Shown here piece by piece: positions 7,644 to 15,807 of a stretch of 64,000 nt of DNA. This stretch comes from Cytobacillus sp. FSL H8-0458. GTDB lineage: Bacteria; Bacillota; Bacilli; Bacillales; Cytobacillaceae. Position 1 is the first letter of the stretch. Every line of letters begins with the position of its first letter. Below the pieces are notes generated by a model. The model made no database searches, was not told the DNA's origin, and saw nothing but the letters and a program-made list of their open reading frames with translations. The DNA lies in NCBI RefSeq assembly GCF_038002165.1, contig NZ_JBBOBR010000001.1:1364001-1428000 (forward strand). Reading direction: 5' to 3'. Made by a program: the position numbers and the translations under genes.

Positions 7644-8240
7644 GTGTCTTTATTATCTTTTTTCTTATATGTTTTTGTTACCAGCTTTACTCCAGGTCCA
7701 AACAATATTATGGCCATGGTATTCGCTAATCGGTTCGGTTTAAGAAACACTATTCGCTTTTGTTTAGGGGTAAGCGCCGGTTTCTTTGTCATTATGATAC
7801 TTTGCAGCTATTTTAATCTATTGCTTCATCAATACATTCCGAGAGTTGAATTGATTATGACCATCATTGGAGTCATTTATATGCTGTTTTTGGCATTTAA
7901 GATTATGACCAGTAAATCGGATGATCCAAACCATAATGATGGGAAGCATAACGGCTTTGTAATCGGGATGCTTTTGCAATTTATTAATCCAAAGGGGATT
8001 TTATATGGGGTTACCGTTATATCAACCTTCATCCTCCCATACCACACCTCACATACGAGCCTGATTTTCTTTTCCGTCCTCCTGGCATTTGTTGGTTTCC
8101 TGAGTACCTTTTGCTGGAGTGTTTTTGGATCGATTTTTCAATCCTTCCTGGCGAAGTATAGAAATCAGTTTAATGTCATAATGGCTTTGCTCTTGGTGTA
8201 TAGTGCCGGGTCGGTTCTTGTGGGGTATTTTATTCGGTAG
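7644..8240 (+). CDS. LysE-family exporter
   Basis: 198 aa with about six hydrophobic segments. The GTG at 7644 follows AAAGGAGGAAAGCAGCT at good spacing, so the longer in-frame reading from 7596 is rejected. Seen: the family's N-terminal signature SFTPGPNNIMAM at residues about 13-24, and a QFINPKGILYG segment. LysE/RhtB proteins export amino acids or similar small metabolites across the membrane. It is paired head to head with an XRE-cupin regulator and ends in a strong hairpin; the substrate is unknown. Confidence 0.9.
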   Translation: MSLLSFFLYVFVTSFTPGPNNIMAMVFANRFGLRNTIRFCLGVSAGFFVIMILCSYFNLLLHQYIPRVELIMTIIGVIYMLFLAFKIMTSKSDDPNHNDGKHNGFVIGMLLQFINPKGILYGVTVISTFILPYHTSHTSLIFFSVLLAFVGFLSTFCWSVFGSIFQSFLAKYRNQFNVIMALLLVYSAGSVLVGYFIR

Positions 8241-8251
8241 ATGTCTTAATA

Positions 8252-8280
8252 ATGGGGTACAGCCAATAGCTGTACCCCAT
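8252..8280 (+). terminator. Hairpin after LysE gene
   Basis: Perfect 12-bp stem (ATGGGGTACAGC with GCTGTACCCCAT) around CAATA. The T tract after it is weak. Confidence 0.7.
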
Positions 8281-8401
8281 GCTTGTTTAAATCATTAGTT
8301 TTATTCATTTTATTTAACAGAAGTTGCCTTTATAATATAAACAAACTATTGGATACATATAAGAAATTCATAGATAAGTATTTCTCCAAAGGGGGAGTCT
8401 A

Positions 8402-9976
8402 ATGATTACAGTCAAAGAGTTTGCAGATGTGTTAGAAGGGGATAATATTTTGCTGGTAGGCGGCAACCAAAATATAAATAAAGAAATCGCCTACCTAACA
8501 AGCATGGAGCTTACCGAAAAAACATCCCGCATGAAAGAAAAAGGCTTTGTTATGACCACGTTTCACGCTTTTAAGGATGTGAATCAAATTATAAGCCATT
8601 TAGAATGGATGCAGGAAATAGGAATAAGTGCAATTGGTTTTCATACAGCAGCATTGAAAATAATTCCGAGGGAAGTTGTTGACTACTCTAATACCCATTC
8701 TTTCCCGCTTTTTGAAATCCCCCAAGAGGTCCCATACTATAGCATCCACGAGAAATATAATCAGCTGGTAAATAAGAAGGAAAATGAACAGGCTTCGAAA
8801 ATACATAGATTAAATGAAAAACTGATGGAAATTGTTCTCCTGGAAAAGGATTTAAATTCAATTGTAAAAGTGATAGGAGAATATATAAACAATGTTGTGT
8901 GCGTGTTAGATCCGTATTTTGATTTGATGGCATATTGGAAAACGAAAGAGCAAACCAGAGATGAGATTAAGCACCTGATTAATTTAATCATAAACCAGCA
9001 TAAAGAGAACGTGTTAAAAGTGCGCTTCACCAATCGTGAGACGAATATATCTGTGAAGGTGGATAGCTCTCCTGATCAGAATTTCAAGGTAGCGCCGCTG
9101 TTTTCTAAGATGAACTTTCTTGGCTATCTGATCATTTGTCAAAATGGAACAGCGGATAAGTTTTCAGATGAGGTCATTAAGAATGGTATACGTGCTTTAA
9201 GCTTAGCAGCCTATAATAAAAATACTTTGCTTCACTATCAAAAGAGCAAAGATATAGAAATGCTGGAAGGTATTTTTCAAGGTGAGTCCGATGATAAAAA
9301 TCTATCTGATTTTTATATGGACCTTAAGAAAGTAAGATGCATTTTCCAGGTGCAGTCCTCCTCTCCGGAAACACTTCAGTCAAAACTTCAAATGCTTTCA
9401 GAAAGTTTAATAGAAAATGAAACAAATTCCCGATTATGGATTTATAATAGAAAAATTGTCGGGGTGATCGATTCGATATTAGACAGAGAGAGGGTAGCGG
9501 CTATTCTGACCGACTACCCTGGAATCCGAATCGGCGTAAGTGCCATAGAGGAGGTGAACCATTGCAGTAAAATTAAAGCTATGTATGACCAATCATCAAT
9601 AGGGTTACTGCATGGCCAAATTCATGATGCGCAATTGGTGTTTTGGAATGAGATGGGGATTGAAAAAATCGCCTACAATTTACAATCCCATCATTTGTTT
9701 CAAAACTTTGATGAAGAATTACTGGGTCCATTGATTGCCTATGATCAGGAAAAGAATGCTTCATTAACCGAGACACTTTATACATACTTAAAACACTTTT
9801 TCAATCTCCAAAAGTCGAGCAGTGAATTATTTGTGCATCCAAACACGGTAAAATACCGCCTGCAGAAAATAACCGAATTAATGCAGGTGGATATTCAAAA
9901 TCCATCCCATTATTCAATGCTCATGATGGCCTTTTCCATATACAGATTTAAACAAAAAGCAGATCGATTTCAATAG
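8402..9976 (+). CDS. PucR-family transcriptional regulator
   Basis: 524 aa. The N-terminal domain (about 1-125; ITVKEFADVLEG..., KGFVMTTFHAF) matches the PucR ligand-sensing domain. The C-terminal domain carries the PucR helix-turn-helix (FFNLQKSSSELFVHPNTVKYRLQKITELM, about residues 465-495). ATG after AAAGGGGGAG. The founding member activates purine catabolism in Bacillus; many relatives control neighbouring catabolic genes. It stands directly upstream of the amidohydrolase-symporter-M24 cluster in the same direction, with a terminator between, so it is the likely local regulator (inference). Confidence 0.9.
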   Translation: MITVKEFADVLEGDNILLVGGNQNINKEIAYLTSMELTEKTSRMKEKGFVMTTFHAFKDVNQIISHLEWMQEIGISAIGFHTAALKIIPREVVDYSNTHSFPLFEIPQEVPYYSIHEKYNQLVNKKENEQASKIHRLNEKLMEIVLLEKDLNSIVKVIGEYINNVVCVLDPYFDLMAYWKTKEQTRDEIKHLINLIINQHKENVLKVRFTNRETNISVKVDSSPDQNFKVAPLFSKMNFLGYLIICQNGTADKFSDEVIKNGIRALSLAAYNKNTLLHYQKSKDIEMLEGIFQGESDDKNLSDFYMDLKKVRCIFQVQSSSPETLQSKLQMLSESLIENETNSRLWIYNRKIVGVIDSILDRERVAAILTDYPGIRIGVSAIEEVNHCSKIKAMYDQSSIGLLHGQIHDAQLVFWNEMGIEKIAYNLQSHHLFQNFDEELLGPLIAYDQEKNASLTETLYTYLKHFFNLQKSSSELFVHPNTVKYRLQKITELMQVDIQNPSHYSMLMMAFSIYRFKQKADRFQ

Positions 9977-9985
9977 AATTGTTTA

Positions 9986-10013
9986 AAAGGGACAAATTAC
10001 TGTCTCTTTTTTG
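9986..10013 (+). terminator. Terminator after PucR gene
   Basis: AAAGGGACA pairs with TGTCTCTTT (one G-T pair) over a 6-base loop, followed by more T residues. Confidence 0.75.
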
Positions 10014-10087
10014 TTTGTAGTATACAATGATAAATAATCTTTCTATTGTTATGATTTTGAATAATCACACAATAGGAGGGCTTCGAA

Positions 10088-11272
10088 ATGCCAGCAGACA
10101 CAAAATGGATCTTAAAAGGTGGCAGCATTATTGACGGACTAAATGATGAGGTGGTTGAGAATTCGTACATCAAGGTTGAAGACGGAAGAATAACTGAGGT
10201 CAAAGAAGGGGAGCCAGGTGATACAGAAGGGTTTGAAGTCATTGATTGCACCGGAAAATATATCCTTCCCGGTCTGATTGACTGCCATGTGCATCTCGTT
10301 TGGAATGGCAGTGCAGACCCGCAATCCCTCATAAAGAATGAAGAGAATGACAGAATCGCTTTGGAAGCCTACAAGCATGCATTGGATACTCTGAAATTAG
10401 GCGTCACTACGGTCAGGGATTTGGGTGCACCTGATCGAACCGTATTGCATGTAAGAAATGTCATTGATTCCGGCTTGCTTTCAGGGCCTACCATTATTGC
10501 TGCTGGTGCACCTATTTGTATGACAGGCGGACATGTCTATTATTTAGGCTATGAATCGGATGGGCCGGATGAAGTCCGCAAGAATACAAGAAGGGTGCTC
10601 AAGGAAGGGGCAGACCTGGTGAAAGTCATGGCAACCGGCGGTATTTATACCAAAGGGGAAGAGCCCGGTTCAGTTCAATTAACAATAGAGGAACTGAGTG
10701 CTGCAAAAGAAGAGGCTCTAAAGAAAAATAAGAAGGTCTCTGCTCATGCAGATGGAATTGAGGGGATCATGAATTGTTTAGAGGTCGGGATTGACACAAT
10801 CGAGCATGGAATTTACGCAGATCGTCAGGCTCTTGAAATCATGAAAAATCAGGGAACCTTTTTGGTGCCGACAATGGCTGTCATGAGACAGCTTATAAGC
10901 AGCCCGGACATTCCGGCATACGCTCTTGAAAAAGCGAAGCAAGTTGTGGGACCGCATTTCTCCATGCTGCAGGAGGCTGTTCAAATCGGAGTGAAGATTG
11001 CAACAGGAACTGATTGTGGCTCTCCATTAACCCCGCCCCGCTATTATTATGATGAATTAGCGATAATGCATGAAGCGGGAATGTCGGAAATGGAAGTCAT
11101 TAAAGCATCAACGAGTGTTGCAGCTGAATGTCTCGGAATTGAAGATCAGCGCGGCAGTATTTCTCCAGGAAAGTTCGCGGATTTGCTGATTGCAGACAGC
11201 AATCCGCTGAATGATTTAAATAGTTTGCGAGGAGACAAGCTTGTGATGAAAAATGGTGTTTTGGTCAACTAA
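10088..11272 (+). CDS. Metal-dependent amidohydrolase (imidazolonepropionase/prolidase-like)
   Basis: 394 aa; ATG after AGGAGG. Seen in order: the HxH metal motif (DCHVHLVWNG, about residue 60), a Lys in DLVKVMATGG that would be the bridging carboxylated residue, His in SAHADG and TIEHG, and the catalytic Asp in ATGTDCGSP. This is the full ligand set of the amidohydrolase superfamily branch containing Xaa-Pro dipeptidases and imidazolonepropionase-like enzymes. A paralogue lies at 14089, and a symporter and an M24-family gene lie between. Hydrolysis of an imported amide or dipeptide-like compound is likely; the substrate is unknown. Confidence 0.9.
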   Translation: MPADTKWILKGGSIIDGLNDEVVENSYIKVEDGRITEVKEGEPGDTEGFEVIDCTGKYILPGLIDCHVHLVWNGSADPQSLIKNEENDRIALEAYKHALDTLKLGVTTVRDLGAPDRTVLHVRNVIDSGLLSGPTIIAAGAPICMTGGHVYYLGYESDGPDEVRKNTRRVLKEGADLVKVMATGGIYTKGEEPGSVQLTIEELSAAKEEALKKNKKVSAHADGIEGIMNCLEVGIDTIEHGIYADRQALEIMKNQGTFLVPTMAVMRQLISSPDIPAYALEKAKQVVGPHFSMLQEAVQIGVKIATGTDCGSPLTPPRYYYDELAIMHEAGMSEMEVIKASTSVAAECLGIEDQRGSISPGKFADLLIADSNPLNDLNSLRGDKLVMKNGVLVN

Positions 11273-11454
11273 CGTACAACTATAGTGTCATGGATCCTGT
11301 AAGCTGTAACGGGGCTCTGTGATTGTGGAGTCTCCCTTGGATACATGCCTCCTAAAAGAATATTCATTAGGAAACATGGATCACTGTTTCAAGATTAAAT
11401 CTGCATTAAGCTTCCACACAGCCTTATATAAAAATAGTAAAAGGAGTGAGCTTA

Positions 11455-12861
11455 TTGAACATTTATTTAGTTGCAGTTGTGATTTATCTGGTTTTCATGG
11501 CGTTAATTGGTGTGTATTTCGCAAAAAAATCGGTGAAAAACAGTGATGATTTCATGGTTGCAGGACGAAGCCTGCCTCTGTTCGTCGTCATGGGTACTCT
11601 TCTTGCAACGTTTGTTGGATCTGGAACTGTAGTCGGCGGAGCAAGCTTTATTTACCAATACGGACCGTTTGCCGCTATTTTCAATCTGTCAGGCGGAATT
11701 GTTGGAGCTATTATTTTATATTTTATCGCTTCTAAAATCCGCCAGATTGAAATCTATACAGTACCAGATCTTTTGGAACGGCGCTTTGGAAAAGCAGCTC
11801 TTTATATATCATCCGTTATTATCATCTTTGCCTTTGTCGGAATCACAGCCTACCAGTTTACAGGCGGAGCCTATGTGCTGCAATTAACCACAGGCATTCC
11901 ACTGGAAATAGGAGCCATCATTATGTGTGCACTGGTTATCTTCTTAACGGTAAGCGGCGGGCTATTTTCAGTTGCGTATACGGATGCACTTAGTGCCATT
12001 TTAATTATTATTGGCTTTCTTTTCGGGGTTCCCTTTGCACTGAATGCTGTTGGGGGATTTGAAGGATTATCTCTATCTTTGCCTGAAATAAATAAGTCCT
12101 GGAATGGCGGCTTATCATTTCCTCAGCTTCTTGGCTTCTTCCTGCCTTTGTTTTTACTTGTTCTAGGTGATCAAAACATGTATCAGCGATTTTCCGCTGC
12201 GAAAGATCCGGACGTAGCCCGGAAATCCACTATCGGCTTTTTTGTTGGCAGTGTGTTTGTCATTAGTTTAACCATCATCTTAGCAACTACCTCGATTGTA
12301 CTTTTTCCAGAAATCAAGCCTGATACAGCTATACTATCGCTAGCGATTGATGGTGTACCTTTAGTAATCGGGTTGCTCATACTCTGTTCAGCGGTTGCTT
12401 TTATTATTACAACAGCTACTTCTTACCTTTTATCAGCATCAGGAAATATTGTCAGTGACTTAATCCAGCGTTCAAGTAAAAGCAAGCTGTCCGAAAGCAA
12501 ACTTCTATGGTACAACCGTGTGATAGTCGTGGTTTTAGGGGTCCTTGCGTATGTGTTAGGGCAATTCTTCCCAAGCGTCCTTGCCATCCAAATGTATTCC
12601 TATACAATGTACGGCGCGTCTTTAACTCCTGCCATTCTTGCAACCGTATTATGGAAGAATGCAACAAAAGCAGGCGTAATCAGCTCCATGATTGTGGGTG
12701 GTTCTGCAACGATGATCTGGGAAATCGGTCTTGACCGGCCTTTAGATTGGAATAGTGTCCTGTTTGCCTTGCCATTGTCCGTTTTAACCCTCATCATTGT
12801 CAGTTTGGCAACGAGAAATAAAAACGTCACAACAGACCTCACTGCTGATCATACAAGCTAA
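11455..12861 (+). CDS. Sodium:solute symporter (SSS family)
   Basis: 468 aa from TTG 11455, which sits 8 bases after AAGGAG; GTG 11446 is the alternative but overlaps too closely. About 13 membrane segments. Seen: DDFMVAGRSLPLFVVMGTLLATFVGSGT (the family's first re-entrant/helix 2 region), a YTVPDLLERRFG segment, and SYLLSASGN near helix 8, a Na+-site region in this family. It probably imports the substrate of the flanking hydrolases. A gap of about 180 bp from the upstream amidohydrolase holds no clear terminator. Confidence 0.9.
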   Translation: MNIYLVAVVIYLVFMALIGVYFAKKSVKNSDDFMVAGRSLPLFVVMGTLLATFVGSGTVVGGASFIYQYGPFAAIFNLSGGIVGAIILYFIASKIRQIEIYTVPDLLERRFGKAALYISSVIIIFAFVGITAYQFTGGAYVLQLTTGIPLEIGAIIMCALVIFLTVSGGLFSVAYTDALSAILIIIGFLFGVPFALNAVGGFEGLSLSLPEINKSWNGGLSFPQLLGFFLPLFLLVLGDQNMYQRFSAAKDPDVARKSTIGFFVGSVFVISLTIILATTSIVLFPEIKPDTAILSLAIDGVPLVIGLLILCSAVAFIITTATSYLLSASGNIVSDLIQRSSKSKLSESKLLWYNRVIVVVLGVLAYVLGQFFPSVLAIQMYSYTMYGASLTPAILATVLWKNATKAGVISSMIVGGSATMIWEIGLDRPLDWNSVLFALPLSVLTLIIVSLATRNKNVTTDLTADHTS

Positions 12862-12888
12862 TATGACTTTAAAAAGGAGTTGGAAAGC

Positions 12889-14019
12889 GTGGATTCAGCG
12901 AAACGAATCAATCGATTACAAGAGTATATGAAAGAACGGGCAATATCTGCCGTATTTGTCTTTAATCCTGACCATCAATTTTATTTAACAAATTTCAAAG
13001 CTTTAATTTATTCACGGCCAATCATCTTTTATTTACAGGAAAAGACAGCCATGATTGTACCTGGTCTGGAAGAAACCCATGCATTGGAACATTCACACGC
13101 AGATGATGTGCTGGTCTATTATGAACATCCTGGTGCCGGCAGGGATGAGACTTCGCATATGGAACATATACGTGCATTGTTAAAACAAAGTCCAGATTCA
13201 TCAAGAATTGGTGTGGATTTAGCCTTCATTCCGGGTGAGGTTCTTCTCTATCTGCAGCAATCAGGCTATCAGGTGGTTGACATCGGGCAATTCATTTATC
13301 ATATGCGATTTATCAAAGATGATGAAGAAATTCACATGCTGGAGCAGGCAGGACAATTAGTGAACCTGGCAGTAAGCAAGTCATTAGCGCAAATTCAAGC
13401 GGGTATAACAGAAATGGAAATTGATGCAGCGGGAAATGCGGCACTGTTTGAAGCAACTGCTGCACAATATCCGGATTCGGTTATTGATGTAGTGGTTATG
13501 TCACCTTCCGGCTTAAAACGAAGCATTATGCCGCACGTCTTCTCCAATACAAGAAAAATTGAAGCGGGAGATGTCATTATTCACAGCAGGCAAGTCGGGC
13601 TAAATGGATATCGTGCCGAATTAGAGAGAACCGTCATTGTCGGAAAGCCAACAGCCCAACAGGAAAAGGCCTTTCAAGCTGCAATAGAAGCACAGCAGCG
13701 TGCGATTGATTTTATTAAACCAGGTGTGAAATTTTCAGAGGTAGATGGAGTTGCCCGTGAAGTGTTTGAAAGGGCGGGACTTGAGAAATATGCGATTCAC
13801 CGCACTGGACATGGAATAGGTGTATCGGCACATGAGCAGCCATTTTTGCGTTATGACCATCATGATGTGGTAGAGGAAGGAATGGCTTTCTCAATCGAAC
13901 CTGGGATTTATATACCGGAGGTTGGCGGTTTCAGACACTCTGATACTGTTCTGATTACATCTGATGGATGCCGATTAATCACAGAATACCCGCGTGATAT
14001 GGAGTCCCTGCTTTATTAA
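12889..14019 (+). CDS. M24-family creatinase/prolidase-like protein with altered metal site
   Basis: 376 aa from GTG 12889 (9 bases after AAAAGGAG). It has the two-domain build of M24B proteins: a creatinase N-domain (about 1-130) and a pita-bread C-domain. Aligned by eye to PepQ-type enzymes, the five metal ligands D, D, H, E, E read here as S (IIHSRQVG), E (YRAELERT), H (TGHGIG), E (SIEPGIY) and S (FRHSDTV). Three of the five are therefore replaced, although the fold motifs are intact. Creatinase is a known metal-free M24 member, so a non-metal hydrolase is more likely than a dead protein. It lies between the symporter and a second amidohydrolase in one direction. Confidence 0.85.
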   Translation: MDSAKRINRLQEYMKERAISAVFVFNPDHQFYLTNFKALIYSRPIIFYLQEKTAMIVPGLEETHALEHSHADDVLVYYEHPGAGRDETSHMEHIRALLKQSPDSSRIGVDLAFIPGEVLLYLQQSGYQVVDIGQFIYHMRFIKDDEEIHMLEQAGQLVNLAVSKSLAQIQAGITEMEIDAAGNAALFEATAAQYPDSVIDVVVMSPSGLKRSIMPHVFSNTRKIEAGDVIIHSRQVGLNGYRAELERTVIVGKPTAQQEKAFQAAIEAQQRAIDFIKPGVKFSEVDGVAREVFERAGLEKYAIHRTGHGIGVSAHEQPFLRYDHHDVVEEGMAFSIEPGIYIPEVGGFRHSDTVLITSDGCRLITEYPRDMESLLY

Positions 14020-14036
14020 CTTAAATATCAAACTTG

Positions 14037-14066
14037 AAAGGGAGAAGTATCACACTTCTTCCTTTT
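14037..14066 (+). terminator. Hairpin between M24 gene and second amidohydrolase
   Basis: AAAGGGAGAAGT pairs with ACTTCTTCCTTT across a 5-base loop with one mismatch, followed by a T. It may reduce read-through into the last gene of the cluster. Confidence 0.5.
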
Positions 14067-14088
14067 GAAATGATAGGAGGAACATGCG

Positions 14089-15270
14089 ATGGAGTTTGTG
14101 ATTTCGAATGTGCAGCTGTTGTATGGGGAAGAATTGGATTGTAAAAAGGGGTTAGCTGTTTGGATAAAAGATGGTTTGATCAAGGATATATTCCCTGAAT
14201 CCAAACTGCCAGCCGGCGTAAAGGTCATCGATGGAAATGGAGGATTTCTCGCTCCAGGCTTAATAGATTTACATATTCATATGATGTGGGACGGTTCATT
14301 AAATCCAGTTCAAACCTCTGAAACAGAAGGCTATGAACAGATGCTGATAAGGGCCGTTGCTAATTGTCAAACCTATCTTCAGCACGGTATAACAACTGTC
14401 AGGGACATTGGCTCCATTGATGACATTGCGCTGCATGTGGCAAAAGGGATCAAAAGGGGGCTTATTCCAGGACCTGATGTCATTGCCAGCGGAAAAACAA
14501 TAACCATGACAGGCGGGCATGATCCGTTCTGGGCAAGATTTGTCGATGGGAAGGATGAGGCATTAAAAGGAGTACGCGAACAAATTTTTAAGGGTGCTGA
14601 AGTAATTAAAGTAAGTGCAACCGGCGGGGTCTATGGAAGAATAGAAGGTGAACAGGTCGGCCATGCAGAGCTTAGCTTGGAAGAGCAGGAAGTCATCTGT
14701 AAAGAGGCACACCGTTTTGGACTTAAAGTGGCGTCCCATGCGATTGGCCGTGAGGGAATACTTAATTCGGTTCTTGCTGGTGTGGATACAATTGAGCATG
14801 GTCATTTTCTGGATGATGAATTGGCTGCCTTAATGGAAGAACGGAAAACCGCCTGGATTCCGACATTGTTCGTCTACAAGCAAATTGCAACACAGGATGG
14901 GATTCCTTCTTATGCAAGAGACAAAGCTGAGGAAATTGTCAGCATTCACCGAAATGCATTTGAAACCTATTTTAACCGGAATATTTTAATTGGAGCCGGT
15001 TCAGATGCGGGTTCACCATGCACCTCTCACCGGGCGCTGCTGGATGAATTGTATACCATGAATGAGATTGTTCCTGATGCGAAAAAAGTGCTAAAAACAG
15101 CTACCGTTAATGCAGGGAAAATATTAGGACGTAACGTTGGGCAAATTAAAGAGGGATACAGGGCAAATCTGATTTTGCTTAAGGAAAATCCAGTTGATTG
15201 CCTAAATAATTTAGAATGCATAGAAATGGTTGTTGTGAGAGGAGAACCAGACGGTAAGAATTGCTGCTAA
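14089..15270 (+). CDS. Metal-dependent amidohydrolase, second paralogue
   Basis: 393 aa; ATG after ATAGGAGG. Same ligand pattern as the protein at 10088: DLHIHMMWDG, VIKVSATGG, ASHAIGREG, TIEHG and GAGSDAGSP. The two paralogues differ over most of their length, so this is an old duplication or two separate specificities rather than a recent copy. With the symporter and M24 protein it forms the tail of a catabolic cluster. The chemistry expected is hydrolysis of C-N bonds in cyclic amides or Xaa-Pro-like compounds. The TTVRDIGS loop matches the same loop in the first paralogue. Confidence 0.9.
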   Translation: MEFVISNVQLLYGEELDCKKGLAVWIKDGLIKDIFPESKLPAGVKVIDGNGGFLAPGLIDLHIHMMWDGSLNPVQTSETEGYEQMLIRAVANCQTYLQHGITTVRDIGSIDDIALHVAKGIKRGLIPGPDVIASGKTITMTGGHDPFWARFVDGKDEALKGVREQIFKGAEVIKVSATGGVYGRIEGEQVGHAELSLEEQEVICKEAHRFGLKVASHAIGREGILNSVLAGVDTIEHGHFLDDELAALMEERKTAWIPTLFVYKQIATQDGIPSYARDKAEEIVSIHRNAFETYFNRNILIGAGSDAGSPCTSHRALLDELYTMNEIVPDAKKVLKTATVNAGKILGRNVGQIKEGYRANLILLKENPVDCLNNLECIEMVVVRGEPDGKNCC

Positions 15271-15304
15271 GAAGTTATGGTTAAAGAGGCAGGGGATGAA
15301 TAAC

Positions 15305-15351
15305 AGGCAGCCGTACGGTGGCAGCTTTCGCCACAGGGAGCTGCCTTTCTT
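15305..15351. terminator. Branched hairpin between convergent genes
   Basis: Outer AGGCAGC / GCTGCCT with an inner GTGGC / GCCAC stem, then TTTCTTCT. It ends the amidohydrolase cluster and probably also the minus-strand gene at 15352. Confidence 0.65.
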
Positions 15352-15678
15352 CTATGGTGCATTCCCGAAAAATTCATCTATAATTTCCGTCATTAGCGCA
15401 TAACCAATTAGGATCATAGGCAAAAAATTAATTAGTAAGGCCAAAATCCTTTTAGATAATTGTTCTTTACTGAACATAGAAACGATGCTCAATGGTATGG
15501 CAAACACGGAACCAAGAAAGGCAAGAATAACAAATACCCGCAGTATAGAATCCAGATTCTCGCCTGATGTTACTGATAATATCAATAAAGAAATTAGCCA
15601 TATAATGACATTCACGATGGCTATCCTAAATGAAATGAAAGTAAATACCTTCAGCTCTTTCCTTCGCAAATATTTCAC
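15352..15678 (-). CDS. Small membrane protein of unknown function
   Basis: Up to 108 aa with three or four hydrophobic segments (about 14-38, 46-68, 80-100) and a basic N-terminus. I do not recognise a family. The start is uncertain: GTG 15678 is too close to AGAAGG, and TTG 15669 is better spaced. It stands alone on the minus strand between the amidohydrolase cluster and the gerABC-type operon. Confidence 0.6.
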   Translation of the reverse strand: MKYLRRKELKVFTFISFRIAIVNVIIWLISLLILSVTSGENLDSILRVFVILAFLGSVFAIPLSIVSMFSKEQLSKRILALLINFLPMILIGYALMTEIIDEFFGNAP

Positions 15679-15745
15679 CTTCTTTTAAGCTCTTCATTTA
15701 TGTAAGTTAAACCATTTAAATTTAATTGATAAGAGAGGGACTAAT

Positions 15746-15776
15746 TGCATGTTTTTCCAGCCTGCGTTACATACTA
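15746..15776 (+). promoter_or_regulatory. Putative sigma-G (forespore) promoter of the germination operon
   Basis: TGCATG at 15746-15751 and CATACTA at 15770-15776, separated by 18 bases. This fits the forespore sigma-G/F consensus (TGMATR, CATAMTA), and the next gene is a germinant-receptor A subunit, whose relatives are made in the forespore under sigma-G. Confidence 0.65.
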
Positions 15777-15807
15777 AGTTATCATCATTTTAGGCGGGAA
15801 TCAGCTT

